The translations under genes and the position numbers were made by a program. The notes under the pieces are model-generated. The model saw only the letters and a list, made by a program, of their open reading frames with translations, had not been told where the DNA came from and searched no databases. DNA of 42,885 bases, taken from UBA117 sp049975245 (GTDB lineage Archaea > Methanobacteriota > Methanobacteria > Methanobacteriales > Methanobacteriaceae). The stretch covers positions 1-42,885 of the forward strand of contig JBNGDB010000020.1 in the NCBI GenBank assembly GCA_049975245.1. The letters are read 5' to 3'. Positions 9,373 through 19,239 of the stretch are shown piece after piece (position 1 is the first letter of the stretch; the number at the start of each line of letters is the position of its first letter).

Positions 9373-10065
9373 ATGGTAAAATTAAGGTATTCTTCAGGAA
9401 ATGTCATATCACCAGAAGTGCACAAAATAGGAATTCTGGCTATTGGTTCCCATCTTGAAAATCATGGCCCTTGTTTACCTATAGATACTGATGCTAAAAT
9501 TTCATCTTACATTGCACTGGAAGCATCTTTCAGAACCGGTGCAAAATATTTAGGAGTTTTGTATGCAGCCACAGAATATGACTATGTTAAACACGGCAAA
9601 CATGTTACACCCTCTAAGTTAGTAGAAAAAAGGTTAATTCCTACACTTGCAACAGCTAAAAAGTGTCTGGAACTAGAAAAAGTTGTTCTGGTAAATGGTC
9701 ATGGAGGTAATGTACCTATTATTCCATATATCCCTAAAATTGAAAAAGAATTAAATATGGTTTTAAAGATCAATAATAAAATAGTTGAAATTGAAGGTCC
9801 CCATGCTGGAACAGGAGAACTATCCATCGGATACGTTTTAGGAATTGTAGATAAATCTAAGTTAGATGAACACTGCGATTTTTATAAATATCCTGAAGTA
9901 GGGATGGTGGGACTTAAAAAAGCGCGTGAAATAAACAAAGGAATAGATGATGGAGCTAAAATTGTTGAATCGGACCTTGTAAAAATTGATGCCAATTATG
10001 GGAAAAAATTATTAGAGATAGCCATTAAAGATGTAATTTATGATGTTAAAACAATATTAGAATAA
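9373..10065 (+). CDS. arfB: ArfB, FAPy deformylase (creatininase family)
   Basis: A 230-residue creatininase-family hydrolase. The metal ligand motifs are 'GSHLENHGPCLPIDTDA' (about 25-41), 'VNGHGGN' and 'EGPHAGTGELS'. In methanogens this family member removes formate from 2-amino-5-formylamino-6-ribosylaminopyrimidinone 5'-phosphate, the second step of the archaeal route to riboflavin, F420 and molybdopterin-type precursors from GTP. The family also contains creatinine amidohydrolase, but the size and context fit ArfB. It converges with the helicase gene. Confidence 0.88.
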   Translation: MVKLRYSSGNVISPEVHKIGILAIGSHLENHGPCLPIDTDAKISSYIALEASFRTGAKYLGVLYAATEYDYVKHGKHVTPSKLVEKRLIPTLATAKKCLELEKVVLVNGHGGNVPIIPYIPKIEKELNMVLKINNKIVEIEGPHAGTGELSIGYVLGIVDKSKLDEHCDFYKYPEVGMVGLKKAREINKGIDDGAKIVESDLVKIDANYGKKLLEIAIKDVIYDVKTILE

Positions 10066-10102
10066 TTTTAGATGTATAAATTTGATTAATATATATAAAT
10101 TT

Positions 10103-12595
10103 TTATCCTTTTTCTATGGTTTTAATGAGTTTAGAAGTTTCTTTAACTATTTTATACTTTCTAAACGCCTTAGATATCCTTCTTACCGCATCCAATGTCC
10201 TTATTACACTATCCAACCAGGAAAAGATGTCACCGGCATAGGCGTGTATTTGATAATTTTTCAGTAAAATTTTACTAATATCCACGGGATCCCTTCTCTG
10301 AGTTCTTAATTTAATAATTCTCCGGGAAATTTCCATCTGCAAACAAGTGCAAAAGGGGCGTTCTTTACATTTACAAGTAAAAAACTCCATTTGCAAATTT
10401 ATCAAGGCATCTTGCAGTGCAGGGTCCAGTTTCGCTAAATTTTCTGCTGAAGAAATTATATCCAAAGTTGAATCAGCTAACAAACGGGTTGAAAGATTGA
10501 CTTTTAAAGTTTTACTCAATTTTTTATGTACTCTGTTGGATAAGAATAAATTATCAAAAGGTTCTAATGTTAATGCCATCTCAAGAGGAGATATTTTTTT
10601 CATATTTTTTCTTATATATTCTCCATCTTCGTAATTTAAAAAGGAAGTGGAAACTGCCCGGCCATACCGGGTAGATTTTAATTTATGGTTTTCTGTGACT
10701 AATTTATAATCAAATAATATTTCCATGGCAGCATCCAGATCTATGGGTATTTCAACATTTGTATAAATCCTTCTAATATCATCCATACTACTAGCATTAC
10801 CAGCACAGAAATCTGCTAGTAATTGTTCCACAATATCGTCGGGGGAGTAATGTACTTTTACTGGTTCCACATCACTATCTAAAAGATCTATTGCCACTGA
10901 TTCTTCAGTTTCATCATCAAATGTCCTTCCAACTTCCGGAATTAGATAAACCTTTCCTAAGTCATGATAAGTCGGCCTTCCTGCTCGTCCCAGCATCTGA
11001 GAAAATTCATTGGAGGTTAACCATTTATTTCCCATGGTAAGGCTTTCAAAAATTACTTGGGAAGCAGGAAAATCCACTCCAGCAGCAAGTGCAGCAGTAG
11101 TTACCACAGTGGATATCTTCTGTTTTAAATAATCATTTTCTATTTTATGTTTCTTTGAATAGGAGAGACCAGCATGATAAGCCACTGCACTTACACCTCT
11201 TTTAGATAGATAATCAGATATTGAATGAGTTTTGCGCCGGGAATTAGTAAATATAATAGTTTGGCCCTTGAAACCTTTTTTGGAAACATTTTTATATTCT
11301 GATCTCGCTATTCTGGTCATTATGTCCATTTTATCGTATTCGGAACCAGCGAAAATAAGGTGGCGTTCTAGAGGTACTGGTCGCTCCCCATATTCTACCA
11401 GTTTCATTCCAAATTCTCCGGCTATTTCTTGGGGATTTTTAACCGTGGCCGAAAGTCCTATTATCTGCAAACCTTCAAAGAGTGATCTTAACCTATTAAT
11501 TAGTCCATTAAGTCTGGGCCCTCTTTCTTCATCATCCAGCATGTGTATTTCATCAATTACCACCACACCGAGATCCTTTAGATCATCTGCCCTTCCGGAT
11601 CTAAGTAAGAAATCTATACCTTCATAGGTACCTACTACAATATCTGAATCTCTTATATCTTCATCAGCGAGTGATATTTCTTCTTTAGCTTTTATCCGGC
11701 TCATGCCCACTCTTATAGATACCTTTAAACCTAGTTGACTGTATCTTCTTTTGAAATCTCTGTATTTTTGGTTGGCCAGAGCAACAAGTGGGGTTAAAAA
11801 CATAAACTTCTTTTTTCTCATTGCCTGGGGAACTCCAGCTATCTCACCGATTAATGTTTTACCGCTGGCAGTAGCTGAAACAATTAATAAATTTTCTCCA
11901 TCTAAAAGTCCATTTTCCACAGCTAAATGTTGAACCGGTAATAAATATTTTCCATTGGCTCCAATTATTGCTTTAACTTTTTCGGGAATATTTAGGCTAC
12001 AAATTTGCTTTTTAGGTCTTTTATCTGTCTTTACTGAGATTTTATCATAAAGAGTTAGATCTGAATTTTTAACTGGGTCAAAATTAGGATTAATTACACT
12101 TAAAACTTTATTAACATCACCAGTTGTGTCCAATAACCTTATGAAATTTTTAAAAGTACTTAAATCATAAGACCTGTATTTTAATTCCCTTTTTATTTCT
12201 TCTTCTGCGCAAATTCTGCAAATGTACTCATTATGGAATAAATAAGATGAATCTCGCTTAATAATAGTTATATAACCTTCTGTGATACAATGGTTGCAGA
12301 TCAGAGTTCTTTTATAGTCAATATTTAATGATTTTAATAGTTCCTCTGTTTCTTGGTCTCGGCCAATTAAAAAAACTGTCTGGTTTTTCAATATTTTGAC
12401 TGCTTCGCTTGGCGGGAAAACAGCTTCCCTGTCATTCTTTTTTACATTAAATCTGTGAATTTTAACCTTACCCTTAACATTCTTCAATTTAATATATCCA
12501 TAAAATAAAGGCTTTCTTCTAGAATTTAAAGCTCCTTTAGCGCTCCCAATAGGTAATAATTCCAGAATATTCTTCTTTTTCCTTAAAATTATCAT
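10103..12595 (-). CDS. Ski2-type DEAD/DEAH helicase with zinc fingers
   Basis: An 830-residue superfamily 2 helicase. The N-terminal third contains a C2C2 zinc site (Cys100, 103, 126, 129). The motor follows, with Walker A 'ATASGKT' (241-247), the DEIH box (348-351), 'SAT', and the second RecA domain with 'FTNSRRKTHSI' and 'MLGRAGRP'. A cysteine cluster 'CKCKERPFCTC' lies near residue 735, possibly a second metal site, and a basic tail closes the protein. It resembles Ski2/Hel308-like archaeal helicases but has its own N-terminal domain. A role in RNA or DNA remodelling is likely; the substrate is not known. Confidence 0.88.
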   Translation of the reverse strand: MIILRKKKNILELLPIGSAKGALNSRRKPLFYGYIKLKNVKGKVKIHRFNVKKNDREAVFPPSEAVKILKNQTVFLIGRDQETEELLKSLNIDYKRTLICNHCITEGYITIIKRDSSYLFHNEYICRICAEEEIKRELKYRSYDLSTFKNFIRLLDTTGDVNKVLSVINPNFDPVKNSDLTLYDKISVKTDKRPKKQICSLNIPEKVKAIIGANGKYLLPVQHLAVENGLLDGENLLIVSATASGKTLIGEIAGVPQAMRKKKFMFLTPLVALANQKYRDFKRRYSQLGLKVSIRVGMSRIKAKEEISLADEDIRDSDIVVGTYEGIDFLLRSGRADDLKDLGVVVIDEIHMLDDEERGPRLNGLINRLRSLFEGLQIIGLSATVKNPQEIAGEFGMKLVEYGERPVPLERHLIFAGSEYDKMDIMTRIARSEYKNVSKKGFKGQTIIFTNSRRKTHSISDYLSKRGVSAVAYHAGLSYSKKHKIENDYLKQKISTVVTTAALAAGVDFPASQVIFESLTMGNKWLTSNEFSQMLGRAGRPTYHDLGKVYLIPEVGRTFDDETEESVAIDLLDSDVEPVKVHYSPDDIVEQLLADFCAGNASSMDDIRRIYTNVEIPIDLDAAMEILFDYKLVTENHKLKSTRYGRAVSTSFLNYEDGEYIRKNMKKISPLEMALTLEPFDNLFLSNRVHKKLSKTLKVNLSTRLLADSTLDIISSAENLAKLDPALQDALINLQMEFFTCKCKERPFCTCLQMEISRRIIKLRTQRRDPVDISKILLKNYQIHAYAGDIFSWLDSVIRTLDAVRRISKAFRKYKIVKETSKLIKTIEKG

Positions 12596-12712
12596 TATAG
12601 TTCCTTAATTTCAGTTATGAATCCGGATTTAATAAATAAAGAAGGGAATAAAATTTTAGTAAAATAAATAAAAATTAATAAAAAAAATTAAATCATTCAA
12701 CTTTTTAATTTT

Positions 12713-14371
12713 CTAAATTAACTCTTCTTCTTTTACTTTCTTTTTTAAAAGTTCCACTGATAAATCCCTTAATTTAAATTTTTGAACTTTACCACTAGCG
12801 GTTAATGGGAATTCGTCTACGATGAAAACATGTTTCGGTACCTTATAACGGGCAATTTTGGTGATGGAATAATCTCTAATATCTTCTTCTGTAAGTTGTG
12901 CCCCATCTTCCAGTATTACAAATGCCCCTACAATTTCCCCATATTTTTCATCAGGTATTCCCACTACTTGCACATCTTTTATACCTTCCATAGTATGTAG
13001 AAATTCTTCAATTTCTCTGGGGTAAATGTTTTCTCCACCCCTAATTATCATATCTTTGATACGTCCCACAATGGAATAATATCCATCATCATCACACTCT
13101 GCCAAGTCACCACTGTGCAGCCATCCATCTTCATCGATAGCTTCTTTAGTCATTTCTGGCATTTTATAATATCCTTTCATAATATTATAACCACGGCAGC
13201 AGACCTCTCCTGGTTGATTTGGGCCTAAAGTCTTCCCGGTTTCTGGATCAACAATTTTTACTTCAATATGAGGTAAAGGAGTTCCCACTGTATTTACTCT
13301 CTTATCCACTGAATCATCCACACTTGTTTGAATAAAAACTGGTGATGCTTCAGTTAATCCGTAGGCTATGGTTATTTCGTCACAATGCATATCCGACATT
13401 ACTTTTTTCATAGCCTCTATGGGACAAGGAGACCCGGCCATTATACCGGTTCTAAGGGTTGATAAATCAAACATTTCAAACATGGGATGGGAGAATTCTG
13501 CTATAAACATGGTAGGAACACCATACAAAGCTGTACACTTCTCTTTTTGAACTGCAGCTAACACCAGTAACGGATCAAATTGTTCTACCATTATTAGGCT
13601 ACCACCATGAGTTAAAATAGCTAAAACACCTAATACTATGCCAAAACAATGGAATAGAGGGACGGGTAAGCATAAGCGGTCGTTTTCTGAAAATTTTTGC
13701 CGCTCTCCAATGTAAAATCCATTATTTAAAATGTTTTTATGGGTTAACATAACTCCCTTAGGAAAACCAGTAGTTCCTGAAGTATACTGCATATTAACTA
13801 CTTCATCACAGTTAAGAGATTCTTTTATTTTGATAAATTCCTCATCTTCTGTATGTTTTCCAAGTAACATTAACTCATTAGTATTGTACATTCCCCTATG
13901 TTTCTGTTGACCAATATAGATAACACTCTTTAGATATGGAAAGTTTTTACTGTTTAAATTATCCCTGCTTTGAGTCTTAAGTTCTGGAACTAATTCATAG
14001 ACTGTGTTAACATAGTCCACATCTCTAAATCCATCAATTATGGCTAATGCTTTCATGTCAGATTGTTCCAGTACATATGCCAATTCATGGCTTTTATAAG
14101 CAGTGTTAACTGTTACCAAAACTGCCCCTATTTTTGATGTGGCGAACATAAATGTAAGCCAGTCAGGAACATTTAGGGCCCATATTCCCACATGATCTCC
14201 TTTAGAAATTCCTATAGAGAGCAAACCTTTAGCTAACATGTTGACTCGTTCGTCAAATTCTTTATAAGAAAATCTTAAATCTCGATCAGGATAGACCATA
14301 AAATCCCTATCTGGATCTTTTTCAACCATTTTTTCTAAGAAATCTCCAAGAGTATCATTGATTAATTCCAT
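12713..14371 (-). CDS. AMP-binding acyl-CoA synthetase
   Basis: This 552-residue ligase adenylates a carboxylic acid and transfers it to CoA. The ATP loop 'YTSGTTGFPKGV' is at 196-207, and the terminal 'TASGKVQKFKLR' holds the catalytic lysine. Homology is to medium/long-chain fatty acyl-CoA ligases (FadD type), but the exact acid cannot be read from sequence. It is the third gene of an operon after the regulator (14837-15415) and the thioesterase (14407-14814), so acyl-CoA formation and hydrolysis are controlled together. Archaea do not use fatty acids for membranes, so the substrate is an open question. Confidence 0.88.
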   Translation of the reverse strand: MELINDTLGDFLEKMVEKDPDRDFMVYPDRDLRFSYKEFDERVNMLAKGLLSIGISKGDHVGIWALNVPDWLTFMFATSKIGAVLVTVNTAYKSHELAYVLEQSDMKALAIIDGFRDVDYVNTVYELVPELKTQSRDNLNSKNFPYLKSVIYIGQQKHRGMYNTNELMLLGKHTEDEEFIKIKESLNCDEVVNMQYTSGTTGFPKGVMLTHKNILNNGFYIGERQKFSENDRLCLPVPLFHCFGIVLGVLAILTHGGSLIMVEQFDPLLVLAAVQKEKCTALYGVPTMFIAEFSHPMFEMFDLSTLRTGIMAGSPCPIEAMKKVMSDMHCDEITIAYGLTEASPVFIQTSVDDSVDKRVNTVGTPLPHIEVKIVDPETGKTLGPNQPGEVCCRGYNIMKGYYKMPEMTKEAIDEDGWLHSGDLAECDDDGYYSIVGRIKDMIIRGGENIYPREIEEFLHTMEGIKDVQVVGIPDEKYGEIVGAFVILEDGAQLTEEDIRDYSITKIARYKVPKHVFIVDEFPLTASGKVQKFKLRDLSVELLKKKVKEEELI

Positions 14372-14406
14372 ATTATCCCCTAATCTTATTTGATTTGATT
14401 CAATAA

Positions 14407-14814
14407 TTATGCTGATTCTGGTATTAAATGCTCTTCTAATTGTTTTTTAATAGAATCTGGTATGGTCATTGACTTTTCTTTAATAAAATCATAATGTACT
14501 ATTACTGCTTTTCCTTTTGCTTTAAGTTCTCCATTCTGCCATGCTTCATGACCAATGGTAAAAGAAGTATTTCCAATACGGGTAATGTAACTCCAGATCT
14601 CTACATCTGTCCCATAGTACATCTGACCTACAAAATCAAATTCTGTTCTAACCATGATTAATTTCCATTTTTCATAACTTAAGTCCAGATCTGGAGTAAA
14701 CATTCGAAAAATTGGGTTTCGTGCTTTTTCAAACCAGATAGCGAGAACAGTGTTATTTACATGTTTTAATCCGTCAATATCCCCAAACCGGGGCGTGACA
14801 ATTATCTCAAACAT
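14407..14814 (-). CDS. 4HBT-family acyl-CoA thioesterase
   Basis: A 135-residue hot-dog fold thioesterase. The N-terminal 'VTPRFGDIDGLKHVNNTVLAIWFEKAR' carries the Asp-x-(D)-x-x-x-H-V-N-N motif of the YbgC/4-hydroxybenzoyl-CoA thioesterase family. It lies 35 bases upstream of the acyl-CoA synthetase and 22 downstream of the cupin regulator in one operon. It probably hydrolyses the acyl-CoA made by its neighbour or a related one. Confidence 0.87.
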   Translation of the reverse strand: MFEIIVTPRFGDIDGLKHVNNTVLAIWFEKARNPIFRMFTPDLDLSYEKWKLIMVRTEFDFVGQMYYGTDVEIWSYITRIGNTSFTIGHEAWQNGELKAKGKAVIVHYDFIKEKSMTIPDSIKKQLEEHLIPESA

Positions 14815-14836
14815 TTTAATTTCCTCAAGTTATCAA

Positions 14837-15415
14837 TCAAAAGGGAGTGTAAACCACTGCTAATATTTTAGCATCCTTTTCACCAGCAGCGTGAAGATCG
14901 TGGGGTATTATTGAATCATAATAAATGCTATCACCTGGAGATAACAGATAACGGTCTTTACCATATAAAATTTCTATCTCCCCTTCCATTACATACACAA
15001 ATTCTTCACCTTCATGTGAAGATAATTTAAAGTCATTGGTTTCTGGTGGATGAACATCTATTATAAAAGGTTCCATATGCCTATCCTGCTTTCCGGAAGC
15101 TAATGCATAGAATTCCAGTTTACTGTGACTAGGATGATTTTCTTTTCCACTAAATAGTATTACATTTTCATAATTTCCAGAAGATGTAACTACTGGACCA
15201 GTTTGAGGTGCGTCATCTAAAAATGTTCCCAGTCGGACTCCTAATCCGCGGGCAATCTTTATTAATGGTGTTAGTGAAGGTATTAATTCCCCATTTTCAA
15301 TACTACTTAGTTCATCCATGCTGATGTTGGCTGACTTAGAAAGATCTTCCACGGACATTTCATTATTCTCTCTAATTTGACGAATTTTCGATCCTAGCTG
15401 ATTTTTTTCTGACAT
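14837..15415 (-). CDS. XRE-cupin transcriptional regulator
   Basis: A 192-residue protein with an N-terminal helix-turn-helix of the XRE/Cro type (about 8-62, 'LGSKIRQIRENNEMSVEDLSKSANIS' in pieces) and a C-terminal cupin sensor domain (about 110-190, 'SHEGEEFVYVMEGEIEILYG' and 'LSPGDSIYYDSIIPHDL'). Such proteins repress or activate catabolic and detoxification operons in response to a small ligand. It heads the operon with the thioesterase and acyl-CoA synthetase, so it likely controls them. The upstream 265 bases carry its promoter. Confidence 0.88.
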   Translation of the reverse strand: MSEKNQLGSKIRQIRENNEMSVEDLSKSANISMDELSSIENGELIPSLTPLIKIARGLGVRLGTFLDDAPQTGPVVTSSGNYENVILFSGKENHPSHSKLEFYALASGKQDRHMEPFIIDVHPPETNDFKLSSHEGEEFVYVMEGEIEILYGKDRYLLSPGDSIYYDSIIPHDLHAAGEKDAKILAVVYTPF

Positions 15416-15680
15416 TGTTAAATCACCTTTCTAACGCTTATATTGTATTAATATGTCATGTTAAGATTATTTAATCCCTTAAAATAAGCTTTAAAAAAAA
15501 GCATATAGACATTATATTTATCTTACCTATATAAGAAGTTTAATATAATTAAGTTTTTAATATGATATACATTATTTCATAACTCAAAGGTAATTATATT
15601 TGAATTTATTTTAACTAAAATTAATTATTTGTAGATAGATTTAATTTTTAAAAGATTAGTTAGATATAAATGTAATTATG

Positions 15681-16733
15681 TCATGATTTTAGAATTTCTA
15701 CTTTATTCCAGACCTTTTTATCAAATAATATGAGTAATGATGCGAATATGCCCATAATTAATATTCCATATAGGCCCATACCAAATGAAAATATGGTTTC
15801 TGTAGGATAGGATATATAAAACCATGCTAATGGTTCGATAGTGTCTATTATTAGGTGGAGAACTACTGCAATCCACACACTTCTCGTTTTTAAAACTGCG
15901 TAGCTGTAATATATTCCAACAACAATGGCTAATAAAATCATGACCCCATTACCCAATAGAGGTTGATCGGGATAATTCATTCCCATTATAATCAATCCAC
16001 TGTGCCATAACCCCCATATTAAACCTAGTAATAATACTCCTTTTATTCCCCCAAATATGTAAAAAAGTCTATCCTGAAGGTAGACCCTCCATCCATATTC
16101 TTCACCAAAATAGAAAGGCCAACCTACTAAAAATCCTACAAATAGATTTACAACGAAACTGTAAATGAATATATTAGGATTGAAAGAATCTATGGGATTT
16201 CCATACCCGAATAAATGATTCAGATAATATACAAAAAATAGTAGTATGGTAAAAAGTCCTCCTAGGATTATGTAATATTTTCTATTCACACCAAAGGATA
16301 ATTTAGTTGATGCTAATTTTTCTCGCCATTTCTGTTTTAGATTCATTAAAAATAAAATAATAATACTTAATACTGATATTAAAATGGATAAAGTGGGCAT
16401 GAATCTATATATGGGGAGGTTAATAAGTGTAAAAGGGATTATTGGTCCTGTTAACATCTCCCATAAAAATATTAATATATATAAGAAGAATAATCCAAAG
16501 AAAATCTTGGATTCACTATTTAATTTGTCCCTTCCAAAATAATATAAACATAAAATAGCAACAGCTGCAGGAATTAACATTTGAATTAAAGTACTGTAAG
16601 GAGGGATATTACTTATATTTTCAAAAGCAATATACAACCATAAATTAAAAGCATAGGTTAAAATGAAGGTTATTATCAAAAAAACTATAGTTTGTTTTTT
16701 GAATTGAGAAATATTTTTATTGGATAATTTCAT
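15681..16733 (-). CDS. CPBP family membrane protease-like protein
   Basis: This 350-residue polytopic membrane protein has about eight to ten hydrophobic segments. The CPBP (Abi/Rce1-like) motifs are present: 'GEEYGWRVYLQ' (EExxxR), 'GLWHSGL' and 'VLHLIIDT'. Members are intramembrane glutamic proteases that process CAAX-type or signal-anchor substrates, but most archaeal ones are untested. The small secreted protein at 16799-17077 lies just upstream on the same strand, and whether it is a substrate is unknown. Confidence 0.82.
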   Translation of the reverse strand: MKLSNKNISQFKKQTIVFLIITFILTYAFNLWLYIAFENISNIPPYSTLIQMLIPAAVAILCLYYFGRDKLNSESKIFFGLFFLYILIFLWEMLTGPIIPFTLINLPIYRFMPTLSILISVLSIIILFLMNLKQKWREKLASTKLSFGVNRKYYIILGGLFTILLFFVYYLNHLFGYGNPIDSFNPNIFIYSFVVNLFVGFLVGWPFYFGEEYGWRVYLQDRLFYIFGGIKGVLLLGLIWGLWHSGLIIMGMNYPDQPLLGNGVMILLAIVVGIYYSYAVLKTRSVWIAVVLHLIIDTIEPLAWFYISYPTETIFSFGMGLYGILIMGIFASLLILFDKKVWNKVEILKS

Positions 16734-16798
16734 TTCTTTTCCCGCCTTAAATCTAGTTTTAGGATATTAAATAAATTTTTATTTGAAATAGTTTTGTA

Positions 16799-17077
16799 TT
16801 AAGTGGTATTGTTAGATGGTATTGGATTAGTATTGTTAGTAGTATTGTTGGTTATATTAACGGGTTGAGGTATTACTTTTTGAACGTATACTGGTTCAAA
16901 GGATGGATCATCTATTACTATAATCTTTTCTTGCTGTTCCAGTGCCAGAGATGAAGGAATCAAATTATCTATTGAAAAACTATCGGAAGCTAAAACATTG
17001 GCAACTGATCCGATTCCAAATGCCATCAAAGCAATGGATAATACAATAAATAATTTCCCTTTTTTTCTAGAAATCAT
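16799..17077 (-). CDS. Small exported protein with Asn/Thr-rich tail
   Basis: A 92-residue protein. The N-terminus 'MISRKKGK' is followed by a hydrophobic core and 'VANVLAS', a convincing signal peptide or anchor. The mature part is short, and the tail 'VNITNNTTNNTN' contains several N-x-T/S sequons for archaeal N-glycosylation. It is not recognised as a known family. It starts at an ordinary ATG, in contrast to four other exported proteins in the window. It is 65 bases upstream of the CPBP gene and may be co-transcribed with it. Confidence 0.6.
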   Translation of the reverse strand: MISRKKGKLFIVLSIALMAFGIGSVANVLASDSFSIDNLIPSSLALEQQEKIIVIDDPSFEPVYVQKVIPQPVNITNNTTNNTNPIPSNNTT

Positions 17078-17338
17078 AAATATCCCAATTATATCAATTT
17101 TTCATATTAATTAAGTTAATTATTGAAAGATTTGATTGAAATAATATTTTATTTTAATCATTAATAAGTTTTATAATCCACTTAAATTTATGGTTTATTA
17201 TGTATTATGTTCTAAATTATTATCATATGGATTAGAATTAAAAAATTAGATTTTATTAATTTAAAATTGAATCATATTATCAAATGAATGTAAATAGAAG
17301 ATTTCTTATATCATGAAAAATTTCAGTTACCGCAAAGA

Positions 17339-17352
17339 TTATTAATATATTA
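17339..17352 (+). promoter_or_regulatory. TATA element of the first amt operon
   Basis: The stretch TTATTAATATATTA is preceded by CGCAAAG, which resembles a BRE plus TATA box. It lies 17 bases before the first GGAA-N6-TTCC site, so transcription would begin at or next to that site. The region 17078-17338 before it is AT-rich, and no gene is seen there. Confidence 0.5.
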
Positions 17353-17368
17353 GGGAAAAAGTTAGATC

Positions 17369-17382
17369 GGAATTAGGTTTCC
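17369..17382 (+). promoter_or_regulatory. NrpR-type operator 1 (GGAA-N6-TTCC)
   Basis: The sequence GGAATTAGGTTTCC fits exactly the GGAA-N6-TTCC operator bound by NrpR, the 2-oxoglutarate-responsive nitrogen repressor of methanogens. It is placed at the expected transcription start of amt. The base before it is C, as in the other two sites of this window. Confidence 0.75.
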
Positions 17383-17428
17383 TATATCCTTCATTACATC
17401 TAATAATCATAAAACAGTTTAAATTAAC

Positions 17429-17442
17429 GGAAAAAGGATTCC
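17429..17442 (+). promoter_or_regulatory. NrpR-type operator 2 (GGAA-N6-TTCC)
   Basis: GGAAAAAGGATTCC is a second exact match, with start positions 60 bases apart from operator 1. Both are followed by the same TATATCCT run. Paired operators are known in methanogen nif promoters, where the second tunes repression. Confidence 0.75.
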
Positions 17443-17604
17443 TATATCCTGTAAGAAGGGAGGTAACTTGCAGATAAAAAAATGTTCAAAGAAGATTTTA
17501 AACTGAATGAATGGATTTGAAACAAGAAGGCAAGATTATTATATTTTAAAATAGGTTTTTGGTAAAGAAAATAATTATTATTAATAAATAATTGGAGGAA
17601 TAGC

Positions 17605-18834
17605 ATGGTTGCAATTTTTAATTCGGGAGACACAGCATGGATGTTAATATCATCCGCATTAGTAATATTGATGACAATACCTGGTTTAGCCTTATTTTAC
17701 GGAGGTCTAATCAAAAGAGACAATGTACTAAATACTATTTTTCTTTCATTTGTTACTTTTGCAGTAGTAAGTGTTTTATGGTTTGTATTTGGTTATGATC
17801 TGGCATTTGGAGCAGATATAGGAGGCATTATTGGAACATTAAAAAATCCATTCTTTAACACAGTTTTAGAAACTAAAGCTTTATCCTCATTAGCTCCTAC
17901 AATACCCGAAAGTCTTTTTGCTGTATTTCAAATGACTTTCGCTGCTATTACAGTGGCACTGATTTCAGGTGCAGTAGTGGAGAGAATGAAATTTTCTGCC
18001 TGGCTTGCGTTTATACCAGTATGGTTATTATTGGTTTATCTGCCAGTTGCCCATTGGGTTTGGGGTGGTGGATGGTTAGCACAACTGGGAGTTTTAGACT
18101 TTGCAGGAGGAACTGTAGTCCATGTAAATTGTGGTTTAGCTGCATTAGCTCTGGTTATGCTTTTAGGTGCTAGAAAAGATGTTAAATTATTACCTCACCA
18201 TTTAGGATATTCTGTAATAGGTTTGGGATTATTATGGTTTGGATGGTTTGGATTTAATGCGGGTTCTGCTCTTGGAGCAACAGATTTAGCTGTTTCAGCA
18301 TTTATTGTTACAAATACTTCCGCAGCAGTAGGTATGTTATCATGGATGTTAATGGATAAAATCGAAACTGGAAAACCTACACTCCTTGGAGCTTTATCTG
18401 GAGCAGTTGCAGGATTAGCAGCAATAACACCTGCTGCTGGTTATGTAAATATAACATCAGCAATTGTGATTGGATGTGTAGCTGCTATACTAGGATATTA
18501 TGCTGTTTCTCACTTAAAACCTCGTTTTGGATATGATGATGCACTGGATGTATTTGGTATTCATGGTATTTCTGGAATTTGTGGAACTATAGCTGCAGGG
18601 ATTTTCGCCAGTCCCCTAATAAATTCAGCAATAAATGGGGGACTTCTTTTTGGTAACATCTACCAATTAGGCATTCAAATTTTAGCTGTGGTTGTAATTG
18701 GAATATATGCCTTCGTTATGACCTATGTGATAGGTAAAATTATAGATATTACTATAGGTCTGCGTGTATCAGACAAAGAAGAAATACAAGGATTGGATAT
18801 TAATCAACACGAGGAATCCGGTTACAGACTCTAA
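17605..18834 (+). CDS. amt: Ammonium transporter Amt (first copy)
   Basis: This 409-residue Amt/MEP/Rh channel moves ammonium across the cytoplasmic membrane and has about eleven helices. The pore twin histidines are His173 ('AGGTVVHVNCG') and His320 ('DVFGIHGISG'). The signature 'DFAGGTVVHVNCGLAALAL' is intact. It starts at ATG after GGAGGAA. The C-terminal tail 'LDINQHEESGYRL' matches the GlnK-interacting tails of archaeal Amt. The GlnK gene follows 66 bases later, and two NrpR-type operators lie upstream. Confidence 0.95.
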   Translation: MVAIFNSGDTAWMLISSALVILMTIPGLALFYGGLIKRDNVLNTIFLSFVTFAVVSVLWFVFGYDLAFGADIGGIIGTLKNPFFNTVLETKALSSLAPTIPESLFAVFQMTFAAITVALISGAVVERMKFSAWLAFIPVWLLLVYLPVAHWVWGGGWLAQLGVLDFAGGTVVHVNCGLAALALVMLLGARKDVKLLPHHLGYSVIGLGLLWFGWFGFNAGSALGATDLAVSAFIVTNTSAAVGMLSWMLMDKIETGKPTLLGALSGAVAGLAAITPAAGYVNITSAIVIGCVAAILGYYAVSHLKPRFGYDDALDVFGIHGISGICGTIAAGIFASPLINSAINGGLLFGNIYQLGIQILAVVVIGIYAFVMTYVIGKIIDITIGLRVSDKEEIQGLDINQHEESGYRL

Positions 18835-18900
18835 ACCAAGATATAAATATTAGAAATATGAAATAGTGAGTTGTGAAGTAGAAGATTAGGATGTTATATT

Positions 18901-19239
18901 ATGAAAAAAATTATCGCTATTATTAGACCAGAAAAACTAGAGAATGTAAAAGATTCACTTGAAGAAATAGGATGTCATGGCTTAACTGTTAAAGAAGTAA
19001 AAGGTAGGGGAGCTCAATTAGGCATTACTGAGAGTTACCGAGGACGTGACTATAAAGTGGATTTATTACCTAAAACAGAAATTGATATTGTAGCTAGGGA
19101 TTCTGAAGTCGATAGTATTGTTGATACCATTATAAAAACAGCAAAAACTGGCGATATAGGTGACGGTAAAATATTTATATCTCCCATAGAGGAAGTTGTT
19201 AGGATAAGAACCGAAGAAAGAGGAGATAAAGCTATTTAA
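18901..19239 (+). CDS. glnK: PII signal protein GlnK (first copy)
   Basis: A 112-residue PII protein. The T-loop is 'ESYRGRDYKVDLLPK' with Tyr51, and the terminal 'GDIGDGKIFISPIEEVVRIRT' is the PROSITE PII end signature. Archaeal GlnK trimers bind ATP/ADP and 2-oxoglutarate and plug the cytoplasmic face of Amt when nitrogen is plentiful. It is paired with the amt copy just upstream. Confidence 0.95.
   Translation: MKKIIAIIRPEKLENVKDSLEEIGCHGLTVKEVKGRGAQLGITESYRGRDYKVDLLPKTEIDIVARDSEVDSIVDTIIKTAKTGDIGDGKIFISPIEEVVRIRTEERGDKAI

Noticed and set aside
17442..17633. 63-codon minus-strand frame upstream of the first amt
   Set aside because: It overlaps the second operator and the amt start, with low-complexity hydrophobic composition.
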